From positions 1 through 64,000 of the forward strand of contig JBJMXE010000091.1 in NCBI GenBank assembly GCA_045809745.1: 64,000 nt of DNA, written 5' to 3'. The translations under genes and the position numbers were made by a program. The notes beneath the pieces were generated by a model. The model made no database searches. It saw nothing but the letters and a program-made list of their open reading frames with translations, and was not told where the DNA came from. Shown here piece after piece: positions 25,715 through 34,847 of this stretch. The first letter of the stretch is position 1. The number at the start of each line of letters is the position of its first letter. The DNA is from DATFCK01 sp045809745. GTDB lineage: Bacteria > Verrucomicrobiota > Verrucomicrobiia > Chthoniobacterales > UBA10450.

Positions 25715-28294
25715 ATGATTTTCGAGTGCCCTAATTGCAGCCAGAGCCTCGAAGTGGAGAATGCCGGGGCCGGTCAAACAATCCATTGTCCGACATGCGG
25801 ACAGCCGGTAATCATTCCGGATCCCTCGTTTGAGTCGGCGCAGGAGCAAACATCGGGAACAATTGGGCCTCGGCCGCCGATGCACGTCCCATTGCAGCCC
25901 GTCGCTCCGGGCGTGGCGAAGCCGCTGGTAAAGAAACGGCGAGGTTGCGGCTGCGGAAGCTCTCTGCTGCTCTTTCTTATCATCGCGGCCGCCGGATTCG
26001 TTTACCTGATGTACCGTTTCCAGGAATCACCGCACCAAACAGCGGGACGCCTAACTACGTTTGCACGTGGTCTTCTTCAGCATCGCGCTGAACCCGCGAC
26101 AGAACAAGCGCCCGAACAAACACCTGCGCCAACCATTCGACCTGACCCGATTGCCTGGATGAAACAGCACAAGGAGCGATGGCCGGCAGAGGTAATCTTG
26201 CGGGAGCCGTTTGAGTTCCCCGCGGTTTCGAACGGCAACGTTGTCGGATCGCTCAGAGTACCGGCCAGGGCGTCGGTGAAAGTGATCGACATCTCACAAA
26301 GCGAAATTGAAGCGGACTACATGGGTGGGCGCAGGAAGGTTCCAATCGCCGCGACAGATCTGCGGGTGCGGGCAGAAGCTGCACTGGCTTCGTCCGAACG
26401 CGAACAGCCGGCGGGTCCCGGCCCTTCAGTCACGAACGAAATCGCGAATACGCAAGAGGTAGATTCATCGCGGGAAGCGGATCGCGACCAGATCAAGAGT
26501 GGCCTCGGCGCACTATATACCGGGGCGGCCACCACCTTTCGGCTGTTCGCGCCTGCAAGTAAGAACGTAGCCGTCGTTCTTTACAATCAATCCACTGGCG
26601 AAGAAGGGCGGTCAGTTTATTCGTTGAAGCAGCAGCCTAACAATCTGTGGGAGACGAGTGTCCGGGGCGATTTGCGGGGCAAGTTTTACACGTTCCTGCT
26701 GGACCAGAAGAATTCGAAAGCTGCGCGGGAAATCTTGGATCCTTATGCGGTGAACTCGGTTGCTAATAGCTCCCGGGGACGGATCACCCCGTTGAATGCG
26801 CCACTCACCCATGGGCCGAGTCTGGCCTCCCCTACTGACGCTATCATTTATGAAATGCACGTCCGGGATTTCACCATTGCCCCGAGTTCCGGCGTTAAGC
26901 AGGCGGGGTTGTATCCCGGCTGGACCGAAAGCGGAGCGCGTCTGCCGGATGACGAGCAGATCAAAACCGGAATCGATCATCTGCGCGAGCTTGGCATCAC
27001 CCATGTGGAATTGATGCCGGTCCAGGATTTCGACAACGACGAAAGTAGCCGCAGCTATAATTGGGGCTACATCACCAGCGCGTTTTTCTCACCTGAAGGA
27101 ATGTTTGCCACTAATCCGGACGACGACACCCGCGTTCGTGAATTGAAGGCACTCATTCGTGCCCTTCATTCCGGCGGAATCGCTGTCATCATGGACGTGG
27201 TCTACAATCATACGTCGGGAAATTCGTCGCTACTGGCGATCTCACCCGATTATTACTATCGACATTCACCTAACGGTTCGCTGGCTAACGGCTCCGGTTG
27301 TGGAAATGAATTTAAGAGCGAGTCGCCGATGGGCCGGCGGTTGATCATCGATTCGTTAAAGTTCTGGGCGAAGGAGTATGGGGTAGATGGGTTCCGGTTT
27401 GATCTCATGGCATTGATCGACCAGGAAACAATCCGCCAGGCGGATCGGGAGCTTAAGAAAATCAATCCCGGAATCATTTTGTTTGGAGAGCCGTGGACCG
27501 GCGGCACGACTCCGCTGCATGAGAAGACCGACAAACAAGCTCTTCGGCAGGTGCCGGCGGGCGTATTCAACGATGATTTTCGCAACGCCCTCAAAGGCTC
27601 GCCCGATCACGACGATCCCGGATGGATTCAAAATGGATCCAAACGCGATGCGTTGAAGTCTGCCATGGTGATTAACGACTGGTGCCCGTCACCCGGCCAG
27701 TCAATCAACTACATGACCTGCCACGACAATCTGGTGTTGTGGGACAAGCTCGTTCACTCAATGCCAAAAGCCGACGACGGTTTGAAGCTGGAGACGATGA
27801 AGCTCGGTTATCTGGCGTTGCTTACCTCGCAAGGGGTTCCATTTATGCATGGCGGCGAAGAATTCGCGCGAACCAAAGGCGGCAACAATAATTCGTTCGA
27901 AGCGCCGGATTCGGTGAACCAGGTTGATTGGAATTTGAAGCGGCAGCATCTGGATCTGTTCACCTACGTCCGTGATCTGATCGGGTTGAGGAAGTCACAC
28001 CCGATGTTTCGATTGAGAACGCGCGCTGATGTCCGTTCTCGAGTTCAATTCATAAATGCCTCGGATTCTTCAGTCCTGATGTTTACCGTAAGCGGAGAGG
28101 GTGTTCCGGGTGAAGGATGGAAACGAGCGTGCGTCATTATGAATAGCGCGGACGAAAAAACGGCAGCGGTTAGCCTTCCGGGTGGGGAATGGCAGGTGGC
28201 GATGACTGAACAGGGGAGTGCAACGTCGCCGCGTCTGATTAGCGGGAAGGCGGAAGTTCGGTATAAGTCGGGGCTGGTGCTGTTCCAGCAATAA
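25715..28294 (+). CDS. Zinc-ribbon, membrane-anchored pullulanase-type GH13 glycosidase
   Basis: The 859-residue protein is a fusion. Residues 1-32 form a zinc ribbon (Cys 5, 8, 25, 28). Residues 82-101 are a membrane span after an RRGCGCG stretch, followed by a small SH3-like region (about 155-225). From about 265 there is a CBM48-like domain and a GH13 barrel. The pullulanase signature YNWGY (448-452), region I DVVYNHT, the nucleophile in GFRFD (D563), the acid in FGEPW (E592) and MTCHDN are all present. The enzyme should cleave alpha-1,6 branches in pullulan- or glycogen-like glucans. The topology predicts a cytoplasmic zinc ribbon and an exported catalytic domain, an unusual arrangement. 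Confidence 0.88.
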   Translation: MIFECPNCSQSLEVENAGAGQTIHCPTCGQPVIIPDPSFESAQEQTSGTIGPRPPMHVPLQPVAPGVAKPLVKKRRGCGCGSSLLLFLIIAAAGFVYLMYRFQESPHQTAGRLTTFARGLLQHRAEPATEQAPEQTPAPTIRPDPIAWMKQHKERWPAEVILREPFEFPAVSNGNVVGSLRVPARASVKVIDISQSEIEADYMGGRRKVPIAATDLRVRAEAALASSEREQPAGPGPSVTNEIANTQEVDSSREADRDQIKSGLGALYTGAATTFRLFAPASKNVAVVLYNQSTGEEGRSVYSLKQQPNNLWETSVRGDLRGKFYTFLLDQKNSKAAREILDPYAVNSVANSSRGRITPLNAPLTHGPSLASPTDAIIYEMHVRDFTIAPSSGVKQAGLYPGWTESGARLPDDEQIKTGIDHLRELGITHVELMPVQDFDNDESSRSYNWGYITSAFFSPEGMFATNPDDDTRVRELKALIRALHSGGIAVIMDVVYNHTSGNSSLLAISPDYYYRHSPNGSLANGSGCGNEFKSESPMGRRLIIDSLKFWAKEYGVDGFRFDLMALIDQETIRQADRELKKINPGIILFGEPWTGGTTPLHEKTDKQALRQVPAGVFNDDFRNALKGSPDHDDPGWIQNGSKRDALKSAMVINDWCPSPGQSINYMTCHDNLVLWDKLVHSMPKADDGLKLETMKLGYLALLTSQGVPFMHGGEEFARTKGGNNNSFEAPDSVNQVDWNLKRQHLDLFTYVRDLIGLRKSHPMFRLRTRADVRSRVQFINASDSSVLMFTVSGEGVPGEGWKRACVIMNSADEKTAAVSLPGGEWQVAMTEQGSATSPRLISGKAEVRYKSGLVLFQQ

Positions 28295-28324
28295 GCGGGT
28301 AGCAGGCCGGCATCAAAACTCTCT

Positions 28325-28338
28325 CTCTATATATAGAG
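28325..28338. other. Perfect 14-base palindrome CTCTATATATAGAG
   Basis: This palindrome lies in the 205-base gap before the OprB porin gene. It resembles the element at 12951 in inverse orientation. It could be an operator or a -10-containing promoter of the sugar operon. No matching -35 sequence was identified with confidence. Confidence 0.35.
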
Positions 28339-28499
28339 CGCCGGTCGGAAATGGATCGTCGCCCGCCGTGCTTACGCTCACGATAGTAGGCACGCCTCCT
28401 GCCCCACACCTTTGGCTGTGCCCGTCGCGTTAACCGTTCGAACTACATTATTGCCCGCGGCCAAGTTGACCTTCACAAACGTAGAAGGCTTAGGGCTCA

Positions 28500-29873
28500 A
28501 TGTGTTTTAGCTCGATACCTGGTCGGCCGCTCGGTTGGGCTGCCTCGATCGCGTTGGCCGTCACATTTACATCGGGCGAGTCGACGGCCGAGACTGCCGC
28601 ACCGCGCCATGATGCTTCGTTGCTCCAGCCTGAAATGGAGACGCAGGTGGCGGCGCTACCGCCTGGCGATTACATGTTCGCTGATTGGGGCGGCGTTCGA
28701 TCGAACTTGCACGAGCTGGGGATTGATTTCTTCGGCTTCTACAACGCCATCATCAACGGCAACGTGGTGGGCGGATTTGATCCCGGCCACGCCACCTACG
28801 CGCACGACATCTGGCTGGGAGCGAAGTTCGATCTGGAGAGACTGTTTGGATGGACCGGCGGCTTGTTTGGCATCAGCTTCATCGATCGCGCCGGAGATGA
28901 CCTAACGACACAGCATATCGGCAGTATTTATTCGACTCAGCAGCTGGTCGGCGGCCAGCGGCCGTTCTTATACCAGCTTTATCTCCAGCAGAAGTTTGGA
29001 AGCTACATCACTGCCGAGGTAGGCCGTTACGGCGCCTCCGATGATTTCAATACTTCTCGATGGTACGGCTATGCCTTGAACAATGGCATCAACGGCAACA
29101 TTCGAAATGTTCTGTTCGACACCCGCTTTTCAGCCTATCCGTTCGCGGTCTGGGCGGCGTCCGTGTTCCTTGACCCGACTCCGGAATTCCATCTCAAGGC
29201 CGGCGTATTTCAGGTTTCGGAAGGGATGTTCGAGAATGATGATAACGGGCTGAACTTCGGCATCGGCGACCGTGATGGTTACCTGGCGATCGTCCAAGTC
29301 GCCTGGACACCGGAGTTCTGCAAAACCGGGACAACTTCAGTTGCCGATCCCAAGAACGGGCCGCTGATGACGAAAGGCATGCCGGGTCATTACTGGTTAG
29401 GCGCAACATTCTCTCAGTGGGATCTTTACCAGAAATTTCTGGGCGGTTTTCTGGATCATTCCTACGGGTTTTATGCTCATGCCGATCAGATGGTTTATCG
29501 TGAACAGGTTGGCAGCGAGCAGGGCCTAACCGTATTTGTCGCGTCCGGTTATTACCCGCAGGAGGAAATCTCGCGTGTTCCATTCCAAATTAATGCCGGC
29601 CTGAACTACCGGGGCCTGTTCCCGGGCCGGGACAACGATCACACTATTGTTTATTTCATTTACGGCGATATCGGCAGCGACTACGCCAGAAGCGTGCAGA
29701 AGCCCGGTGGTCACCGTGCGCAATCAGAAAAGGTAATCGAAGTCGGTCACCGCTTTCAGGTTACCCGGTGGAGCTACATCCAGCCCGATCTGCAATGGGT
29801 GATCGACCCCGGCGGCACGGGTGACATTCCCAACGCCGTTGTGGTCGGCGCGCAAATGGGCGTGACCTTTTAA
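28500..29873 (+). CDS. OprB-family carbohydrate porin
   Basis: The 457-residue product has a signal peptide and an outer-membrane beta-barrel of the carbohydrate-selective OprB family. The N-terminal hallmark FADWGGVRSNLHELGIDF and later motifs (GRYGASDDF, YGYALNNGINGN, EVGHRFQVTRWSYIQPDLQW) are visible. The last residues (GAQMGVTF) end in an aromatic residue, as expected for barrel insertion. It should admit sugars across the outer membrane. It is the first gene of an operon with a sugar permease, a cupin and a sugar kinase. Confidence 0.9.
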   Translation: MCFSSIPGRPLGWAASIALAVTFTSGESTAETAAPRHDASLLQPEMETQVAALPPGDYMFADWGGVRSNLHELGIDFFGFYNAIINGNVVGGFDPGHATYAHDIWLGAKFDLERLFGWTGGLFGISFIDRAGDDLTTQHIGSIYSTQQLVGGQRPFLYQLYLQQKFGSYITAEVGRYGASDDFNTSRWYGYALNNGINGNIRNVLFDTRFSAYPFAVWAASVFLDPTPEFHLKAGVFQVSEGMFENDDNGLNFGIGDRDGYLAIVQVAWTPEFCKTGTTSVADPKNGPLMTKGMPGHYWLGATFSQWDLYQKFLGGFLDHSYGFYAHADQMVYREQVGSEQGLTVFVASGYYPQEEISRVPFQINAGLNYRGLFPGRDNDHTIVYFIYGDIGSDYARSVQKPGGHRAQSEKVIEVGHRFQVTRWSYIQPDLQWVIDPGGTGDIPNAVVVGAQMGVTF

Positions 29874-29886
29874 GGAGGACATCAAC

Positions 29887-31281
29887 ATGGCTACAGCAAT
29901 CACACCGCGGTCAACGGCCCCAGCCGGACGAATGGATCCGCGCACCGCGCGGCGCGGAATGTTTGTCATCGATAACGGGAGGAACGTTGCCTTCACCTTC
30001 TTCCTGCTGGTGTTCCTGTTTGCCCTGTGGGGTTTTTGCAACGGGATGATCGACGTGATGGACAAGCATTTTCAGGAGGAATTACACCTGAACCTGGCCC
30101 AATCAGCCTGGGTCCAGTTCGCGCACTACCTCGGCTATTTTGTGATGGCGATTCCCGCCGGGTGGCTGGCCATCAAACTCGGCTACAAAGGCGGTATCAT
30201 CGCCGGATTGCTGATGGTGGCAGTCGGCGGGTTCTGGTTCATTCCGGCTACTCACATTGCCCAGTTCTGGGCGTTCTTGTTAGGCGTGTGCGTGATTGCG
30301 GCCGGGCTGACGTTCCTGGAGACGATTGCCAATCCCTACACCACGGTTCTCGGTCCACCGCAGTATGCCGCTACCCGGATCAATCTGGCTCAATCCATTA
30401 ACGGTATCGGTTTGTTATGCGGGCCGATCGTGGGTGGAGCGTTTTTCTACTCAAAAAACGCCTCCGGCATAAGCACTGGGAGCGAGCGGCTTTGGATACC
30501 CTACGCATTTATCGGCGTAATGGTGATCGTCCTCGCCATCGTCTTCTTTTTTGCGCCGATGCCCGACATCGAGATGGAAGACGATTACCAAATCGATGAT
30601 CAGGCCGCGGATGGGCGCCGATCGATCTGGTCTCATCCACATTTCTGGATGGCGGTCATCGCGCAGTTTCTATACATCGCGGCGCAGGCCGGCATCTTTA
30701 GCTTTTTCATCAACTACATGACGTCACAGGTGCCGGCGGTACCAGGTTCGTGGGCAACGGCATGGCCCGGCTGGTTCGAGCTGCACCCCAACGGCATTCT
30801 CGGTTTTAGCAACAAGGGGGCATCAAATCTGGCTTCGTTAGGCTTTCTCTGCTTTCTGATCGGCCGCTTTAGCGGCAGTGCGATCCTGAAAAAATTCACT
30901 CCTTATAAGGTGCTGGCCTGGTATTGCATTGCCGCCGCGGTTCTCTGCCTTGTTATCTTCTTCAAACTGGGATGGGTATCGGTAGCGTCGGTCTTCCTCA
31001 CCTACTTCTTCATGTCGATCATGTTTCCGACGATCTTTGCGCTCGGAATCTTCGGCCTCGGTCAATGCGCCAAAAAAGCGTCATCCTTCATTGTCATGGC
31101 GATCATGGGTGGCGCTATCCTGCCGAAGGTCATGGGGGCGGTGGCCGATCGCTACGATTTATCGCGAGGCTTCATTGTTCCGATGCTCTGCTTTGCGTTT
31201 GTGGCGTTTTATGGCTTCATGTGGCCACGACTGAGTCATGGCGAAGGTGCCGTGACCGTCTCCACTTCGACCGGCCACTGA
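29887..31281 (+). CDS. FucP-type sugar:proton symporter (MFS)
   Basis: The 464-residue protein has about twelve membrane helices and the motifs of the FucP/GluP group: LFALWGFCNGMIDVMDKHF at the start of helix 1, and LETIANPYTTVLGP with RINLAQSINGIG in the middle. It should carry a hexose or fucose-like sugar across the inner membrane with protons. The ribosome binding site AAGGAGG overlaps the stop codon of the porin gene, so the two are tightly coupled. The substrate is uncertain. The downstream kinase points to fructose or a related hexose. Confidence 0.9.
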   Translation: MATAITPRSTAPAGRMDPRTARRGMFVIDNGRNVAFTFFLLVFLFALWGFCNGMIDVMDKHFQEELHLNLAQSAWVQFAHYLGYFVMAIPAGWLAIKLGYKGGIIAGLLMVAVGGFWFIPATHIAQFWAFLLGVCVIAAGLTFLETIANPYTTVLGPPQYAATRINLAQSINGIGLLCGPIVGGAFFYSKNASGISTGSERLWIPYAFIGVMVIVLAIVFFFAPMPDIEMEDDYQIDDQAADGRRSIWSHPHFWMAVIAQFLYIAAQAGIFSFFINYMTSQVPAVPGSWATAWPGWFELHPNGILGFSNKGASNLASLGFLCFLIGRFSGSAILKKFTPYKVLAWYCIAAAVLCLVIFFKLGWVSVASVFLTYFFMSIMFPTIFALGIFGLGQCAKKASSFIVMAIMGGAILPKVMGAVADRYDLSRGFIVPMLCFAFVAFYGFMWPRLSHGEGAVTVSTSTGH

Positions 31282-31847
31282 TGAGTGCGACGTTCGAAGT
31301 AGATCATTCCAGGATCGCGACCGACCCGGCGCTGGCACACTTCGCTGAGGAACTCGATCGGCTGTGCCCTATCGATTCGGTTGACGCGTTCAATCGTTAT
31401 TCCCGTACCGCATGTCGACTTTGGCGTGACCGTTTCCCGGACCGCGCTGGCGAAATCCCTGACCGATTTCGCAAACTTCGGGAACAGATCGATTCCGGAG
31501 GTGCGAACGTAATCCGGACACGGTGGGGCGGCGTGGTCGTCACTTTGCACGAACACCCGCGAGTCGAGAAGTTCCTCGTGGTCGACTCCGGCCATTATCT
31601 CGCACTCGAAAAGCACGAGCAGAAGGTCGAGCGCCTGGAATCGACTGAAGGAATGGGTCTGGTGCTCTGGCGGAATGCCGGTTCCGGCGGCTTGTTAGCG
31701 GAGCTGTTTTTGCCGTCCGGGGTATTGCAGCTTGGTCCCGGCATCGAGCATTGCCTTATCGGCCTCGAGAATCTCGTGGTGTTTGAACGGTCCATTGACC
31801 CGAAAGGGATGGACCAAGACCTGATTTTTATCTACGAGCCGAACTGA
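31281..31847 (+). CDS. Cupin-like protein of the sugar operon
   Basis: The 188-residue product starts at an ATG that overlaps the permease stop (TGATG), which implies translational coupling and fixes the start even though the frame is open further upstream. The second half resembles a cupin barrel of the phosphomannose-isomerase type: GHYLALEKHEQKVERLES, later LQLGPGIEHCLIGLENLVVFE and DLIFIYEPN. The metal-binding histidines are only partly recognisable. It may be a sugar or sugar-phosphate isomerase or a sugar-binding protein acting between permease and kinase. That role is inferred from position. Confidence 0.7.
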   Translation: MSATFEVDHSRIATDPALAHFAEELDRLCPIDSVDAFNRYSRTACRLWRDRFPDRAGEIPDRFRKLREQIDSGGANVIRTRWGGVVVTLHEHPRVEKFLVVDSGHYLALEKHEQKVERLESTEGMGLVLWRNAGSGGLLAELFLPSGVLQLGPGIEHCLIGLENLVVFERSIDPKGMDQDLIFIYEPN

Positions 31848-31848
31848 C

Positions 31849-32778
31849 ATGAGGGGCGAGTTCTTTGCGTTCGGTGAGATGCTTTGGGATTGTCTGCCGT
31901 CGGGGAAGCACGCAGGGGGCGCGCCCTTCAATGTTGCCGCGCATCTTGCCCAACTCGGTGTGCCAGTGGCGCTCATTTCAGCGGTAGGTCGCGACCCATT
32001 AGGCGATGAGCTATTACAGGTAGCTCGAGACAAAAAGATATTTACCGATTTCATCGGACGCGTCCGCATTGGTCTGCCGACCGGAACGGTGGTGGCAACG
32101 TTAGACCAAAAAGGCAACGCAACTTACGAGTTGGTCCAGCCAGCAGCGTGGGATGAAATCAAAATTTCAGCGAAAGCACTTACTGCCGTCGCGCAGGCGC
32201 GCGCTTTGACCTTCGGATCGCTCGCTGGCCGCTCCCCTTACAACCTTGAACAGTTGAACGAGCTATTGAAGGTCAATGGACCGTTAAAGTTTTTCGACGT
32301 CAATCTCCGCCCGCCATTTGTTGATCCGCCACTGGTGATCGACCTGGCTAAACGTGCCGACGTACTCAAGCTGAACGATGGCGAAGTTGGTAAACTGGCG
32401 GCGTGGTTGGAAACGGGCGAGCTCGCGGGTAACGGTCCGCGTGGTCCCGATGAGGTGGCCCGCGCTTGCGCGATCGTTGCCGATGCCACCGAGGTCACAC
32501 GCATTTGTGTGACGCTGGGGGAAGCGGGGGCAGCTTTGTGGGATCAGGGCAATGTGTTTACCGCGCTGGCTCCGAAAGTCGTTGTGCGGGACACGGTGGG
32601 GGCCGGCGACGCATTCATGGCTGGCTTGATGGTTGGCCTAACACGTGGCATCAATCCAACGACCATGCTGGAGAATGCATGCCGGCTCGGAGCCTATGTA
32701 GGGTCCCATTATGGGGCAACTCCATTGCTGCCGCCGGAGATCACCGAGCTGTTTAAGGCCCGAAGCACCGGCTCCTAG
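31849..32778 (+). CDS. PfkB-family sugar kinase (fructokinase-like)
   Basis: This 309-residue ribokinase-fold enzyme has the N-terminal sugar-site motif GGAPFNVAAHLAQLG, the DVNLRPPF segment and the PfkB signature with catalytic base DTVGAGDAF. These match bacterial fructokinases, which phosphorylate incoming fructose or a similar sugar with ATP. It starts one base after the cupin stop. It closes the pathway porin, permease, isomerase-like cupin, kinase, which together should import and trap one sugar. Confidence 0.88.
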   Translation: MRGEFFAFGEMLWDCLPSGKHAGGAPFNVAAHLAQLGVPVALISAVGRDPLGDELLQVARDKKIFTDFIGRVRIGLPTGTVVATLDQKGNATYELVQPAAWDEIKISAKALTAVAQARALTFGSLAGRSPYNLEQLNELLKVNGPLKFFDVNLRPPFVDPPLVIDLAKRADVLKLNDGEVGKLAAWLETGELAGNGPRGPDEVARACAIVADATEVTRICVTLGEAGAALWDQGNVFTALAPKVVVRDTVGAGDAFMAGLMVGLTRGINPTTMLENACRLGAYVGSHYGATPLLPPEITELFKARSTGS

Positions 32779-32989
32779 GGCAAGCTCAAACCAGGAAAAC
32801 CACGCCTGGACGGCGGTCCGAGATCATGAGCAACCGCTGCTGTAATGGCAGTAACCGTGGGTTTTTATAGCAGGGTCTGACTTTTAACCTCGCATCCGCT
32901 CTTTTTGCCGGTCATACGAATTCTGATGCAGTTGAAAGGCCGTTTCTGTTAGACTTGAAAGATTCGCGTCTTTTGACCCGACCATAACA

Positions 32990-33718
32990 ATGAAGCAGGC
33001 ACTCTGGATAGCTATCGTTAACAGCATAGTCGCGGCACAACTCTCGGTCTGTTTGGCTGGAACGGACTCTGTCCGCGATAGCAAGGACATGAAGCAAGTC
33101 GCCACCGAGCCCCCGCCGGCGGAACTGTGCGACTGGACTGGATTCTATGTAGGCGTTCACAGCGGCGGCCAGTTCGGCCATAGCGCAACGCAAGATTTTG
33201 CAACCGGCCGCGTGTTCGGATATGACGAATCGGGGTTCAATGGCGGCTTGCAACTTGGTTACAATTTTCAATGGAAATGGCTGGTGGTGGGTCCTGAAAT
33301 TGATGTCGGCTACATGAATCTGGAAGGTCACGGCGACGAACCGAACTTTCGCGGTGTTCACGGCGAGACCGACAGTGACTTCTACACGACACTGCGAGGC
33401 CGGCTGGGCGTTAGGCTAAATTGCCATGGCTGCTGGCTCGTTTACGCAACCGGCGGAGCTATTGGAGTAAACTATACGACCAGGTTCCACGTTGATCCTG
33501 ATTTCTTCGACGCGCGCGGTAACGACTTCAACTGGGGGTATACTGTAGGCGGCGGCGTTGAACGGAAGATTGGTCGCCACTGGTCGGTGAAAGCCGAGTA
33601 TCTTTATTACCGCCTCGACCAGCAGTCGTTTGGCGGGCCGCTGAACGGTGTGCCGATCGATTTTCGGGCCGAAACGAGCGGTCATATCTTGCGCGCCGGA
33701 TTGAACTACCAGTTTTAA
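32990..33718 (+). CDS. Outer-membrane beta-barrel protein (Omp25/RopB-like)
   Basis: The 242-residue product has a signal peptide (about 1-22) and an eight-stranded barrel pattern of the porin-family Omp25/RopB type: GFYVGVHSGGQFG, GGLQLGYNFQWKWLVVGPEID, and later VGGGVERKIGRHWSVKAEYLYYRLD. It ends ILRAGLNYQF, with a terminal Phe expected for barrel assembly. It is likely a structural surface protein. A hairpin terminator follows 12 bases after the stop. Confidence 0.85.
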   Translation: MKQALWIAIVNSIVAAQLSVCLAGTDSVRDSKDMKQVATEPPPAELCDWTGFYVGVHSGGQFGHSATQDFATGRVFGYDESGFNGGLQLGYNFQWKWLVVGPEIDVGYMNLEGHGDEPNFRGVHGETDSDFYTTLRGRLGVRLNCHGCWLVYATGGAIGVNYTTRFHVDPDFFDARGNDFNWGYTVGGGVERKIGRHWSVKAEYLYYRLDQQSFGGPLNGVPIDFRAETSGHILRAGLNYQF

Positions 33719-33730
33719 ACAACTCGGCCC

Positions 33731-33755
33731 GGTTCGCAGCGAACCTGTTTGTTTT
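33731..33755 (+). terminator. Rho-independent terminator after the barrel gene
   Basis: A six-base-pair stem GGTTCG-CAG-CGAACC is followed by TGTTTGTTTT. It is short, but it is well placed directly after the gene. Confidence 0.55.
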
Positions 33756-33895
33756 AGCCGCCTCGCTCTGTCGAGGGGAAGGGAAGAAGACGCGAACTCA
33801 ACGCCGTGGTCGGATTGGCGGCTAGGAGCGCGAGGCGCTCTCGTGGTAATTCTGGAAGGGTCCATTCCTGGTTCGAGCCGCGATTCTTTGATGTT

Positions 33896-34480
33896 ATGGA
33901 ACTCGAAACCTTGCGTGATTTGTACGTTCATGAACTGAAGGATCTTTACAGCGCGGAGCAACAACTCATCAAAGCGCTGCCAAAGATGAAGAAGGCGGCG
34001 AAGAATCGCAGCCTGGCAGCAGGCTTCAATCAACATTTCGAGCAAACCAAGCGCCACGCCAAGCGGCTCGAGCAGATTCTAAAACGGCACGATCAGTCAA
34101 CCCGCGGTCCTAAGTGCGAAGGCATGGAGGGGTTAATCAAGGAAGGCGACAAGATGGCGGGAGAAGATGCCCAGGACGACGTGCGTGACGCCGGCTTGAT
34201 CGCTTCAGCACAACGAGTGGAGCATTACGAAATTGCCGGCTATGGTTGCGCTCGGACCTATGCCGAGTTGTTAGGCGACAGCCAGGGTGCCCGGCTGCTC
34301 GATACCACTCTGCGTGAGGAGGCGAACACCGATAAGAAGTTAACGAAGCTGGCGAAGCAGTTGATAAACGTCAAAGCCAGGAAGGCGCGGCCCGCGACAA
34401 ACAAATCGGACGGCGGAATGACCGGCGCCATCAAACGCGTGGTAGCGAAGGTTACCGGCGGCGCGAACGGACAACGATAG
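33896..34480 (+). CDS. YciE/DUF892 ferritin-like protein
   Basis: The 194-residue protein opens with ETLRDLYVHELKDLYSAEQQ, the signature of the YciE/DUF892 four-helix ferritin-like family. The iron-type ligands Glu and His recur in helix 2 (FNQHFEQTKRHAKRLE) and helix 4 (AQRVEHYEIAGYG). These proteins are induced by stress and probably bind a di-metal centre. A basic Lys/Arg-rich tail (about 160-194) is added, which may bind DNA or another acidic partner. Upstream frame extends to 33806 but without family similarity, so ATG 33896 is chosen. Confidence 0.88.
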   Translation: MELETLRDLYVHELKDLYSAEQQLIKALPKMKKAAKNRSLAAGFNQHFEQTKRHAKRLEQILKRHDQSTRGPKCEGMEGLIKEGDKMAGEDAQDDVRDAGLIASAQRVEHYEIAGYGCARTYAELLGDSQGARLLDTTLREEANTDKKLTKLAKQLINVKARKARPATNKSDGGMTGAIKRVVAKVTGGANGQR

Positions 34481-34698
34481 GGCGCGGGACTTCCTAACCA
34501 GTCGGAGCGGTAGGGCAAGCGCGTCGCTTGCCGCGGATCTAAACCGGCATGCGGAGCGCCTGCCCTGCAACTGAGGTTGAGACATTGTTGCCTACGGGCC
34601 GTATCAGCCGGATCGGCGTCTGACACAGACGCCCTACAATTCGTGAATAGCCGATTCGTTAGGCTCGGGGCGCCCTATTTTTGTCCCGGCTGTCGGCC

Positions 34699-34813
34699 CG
34701 GTGGAACGCGATCTCCGCGCGCGTTGTTGAATCGATCGCAGCGAAGCTGCGATAAGATTGAGCGGCATAGCGGCTGATCGGTAACAACGGGCTGGGGAGA
34801 TCGCGTTCCGCCG
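34699..34813. repeat. Long imperfect inverted repeat in a gene-free gap
   Basis: Arms of about 30 bases (34699-34728 and 34783-34813) share CGGYGGAACGCGATCTCC and CGTTGTT in inverted orientation. A smaller hairpin TCGCAG-CGAAG-CTGCGA lies between them. The transcript of either strand could form a cruciform-like structure. The surrounding gap 34481-34847 also holds a TAGGGCAAGCGCGTCGCTTG-type palindrome at about 34512 and no gene that I can support. Confidence 0.7.
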
Positions 34814-34847
34814 TCGAGACCGATGCTTGCCTGCCCCGATCGAACCG

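Noticed and set aside
32797..32880. Possible riboswitch or terminator after the sugar kinase gene
   Set aside because: The CTGC...GGCAG hairpin is short, and I could not match the region to a known RNA class. A short T-run is present, but pairing is weak.
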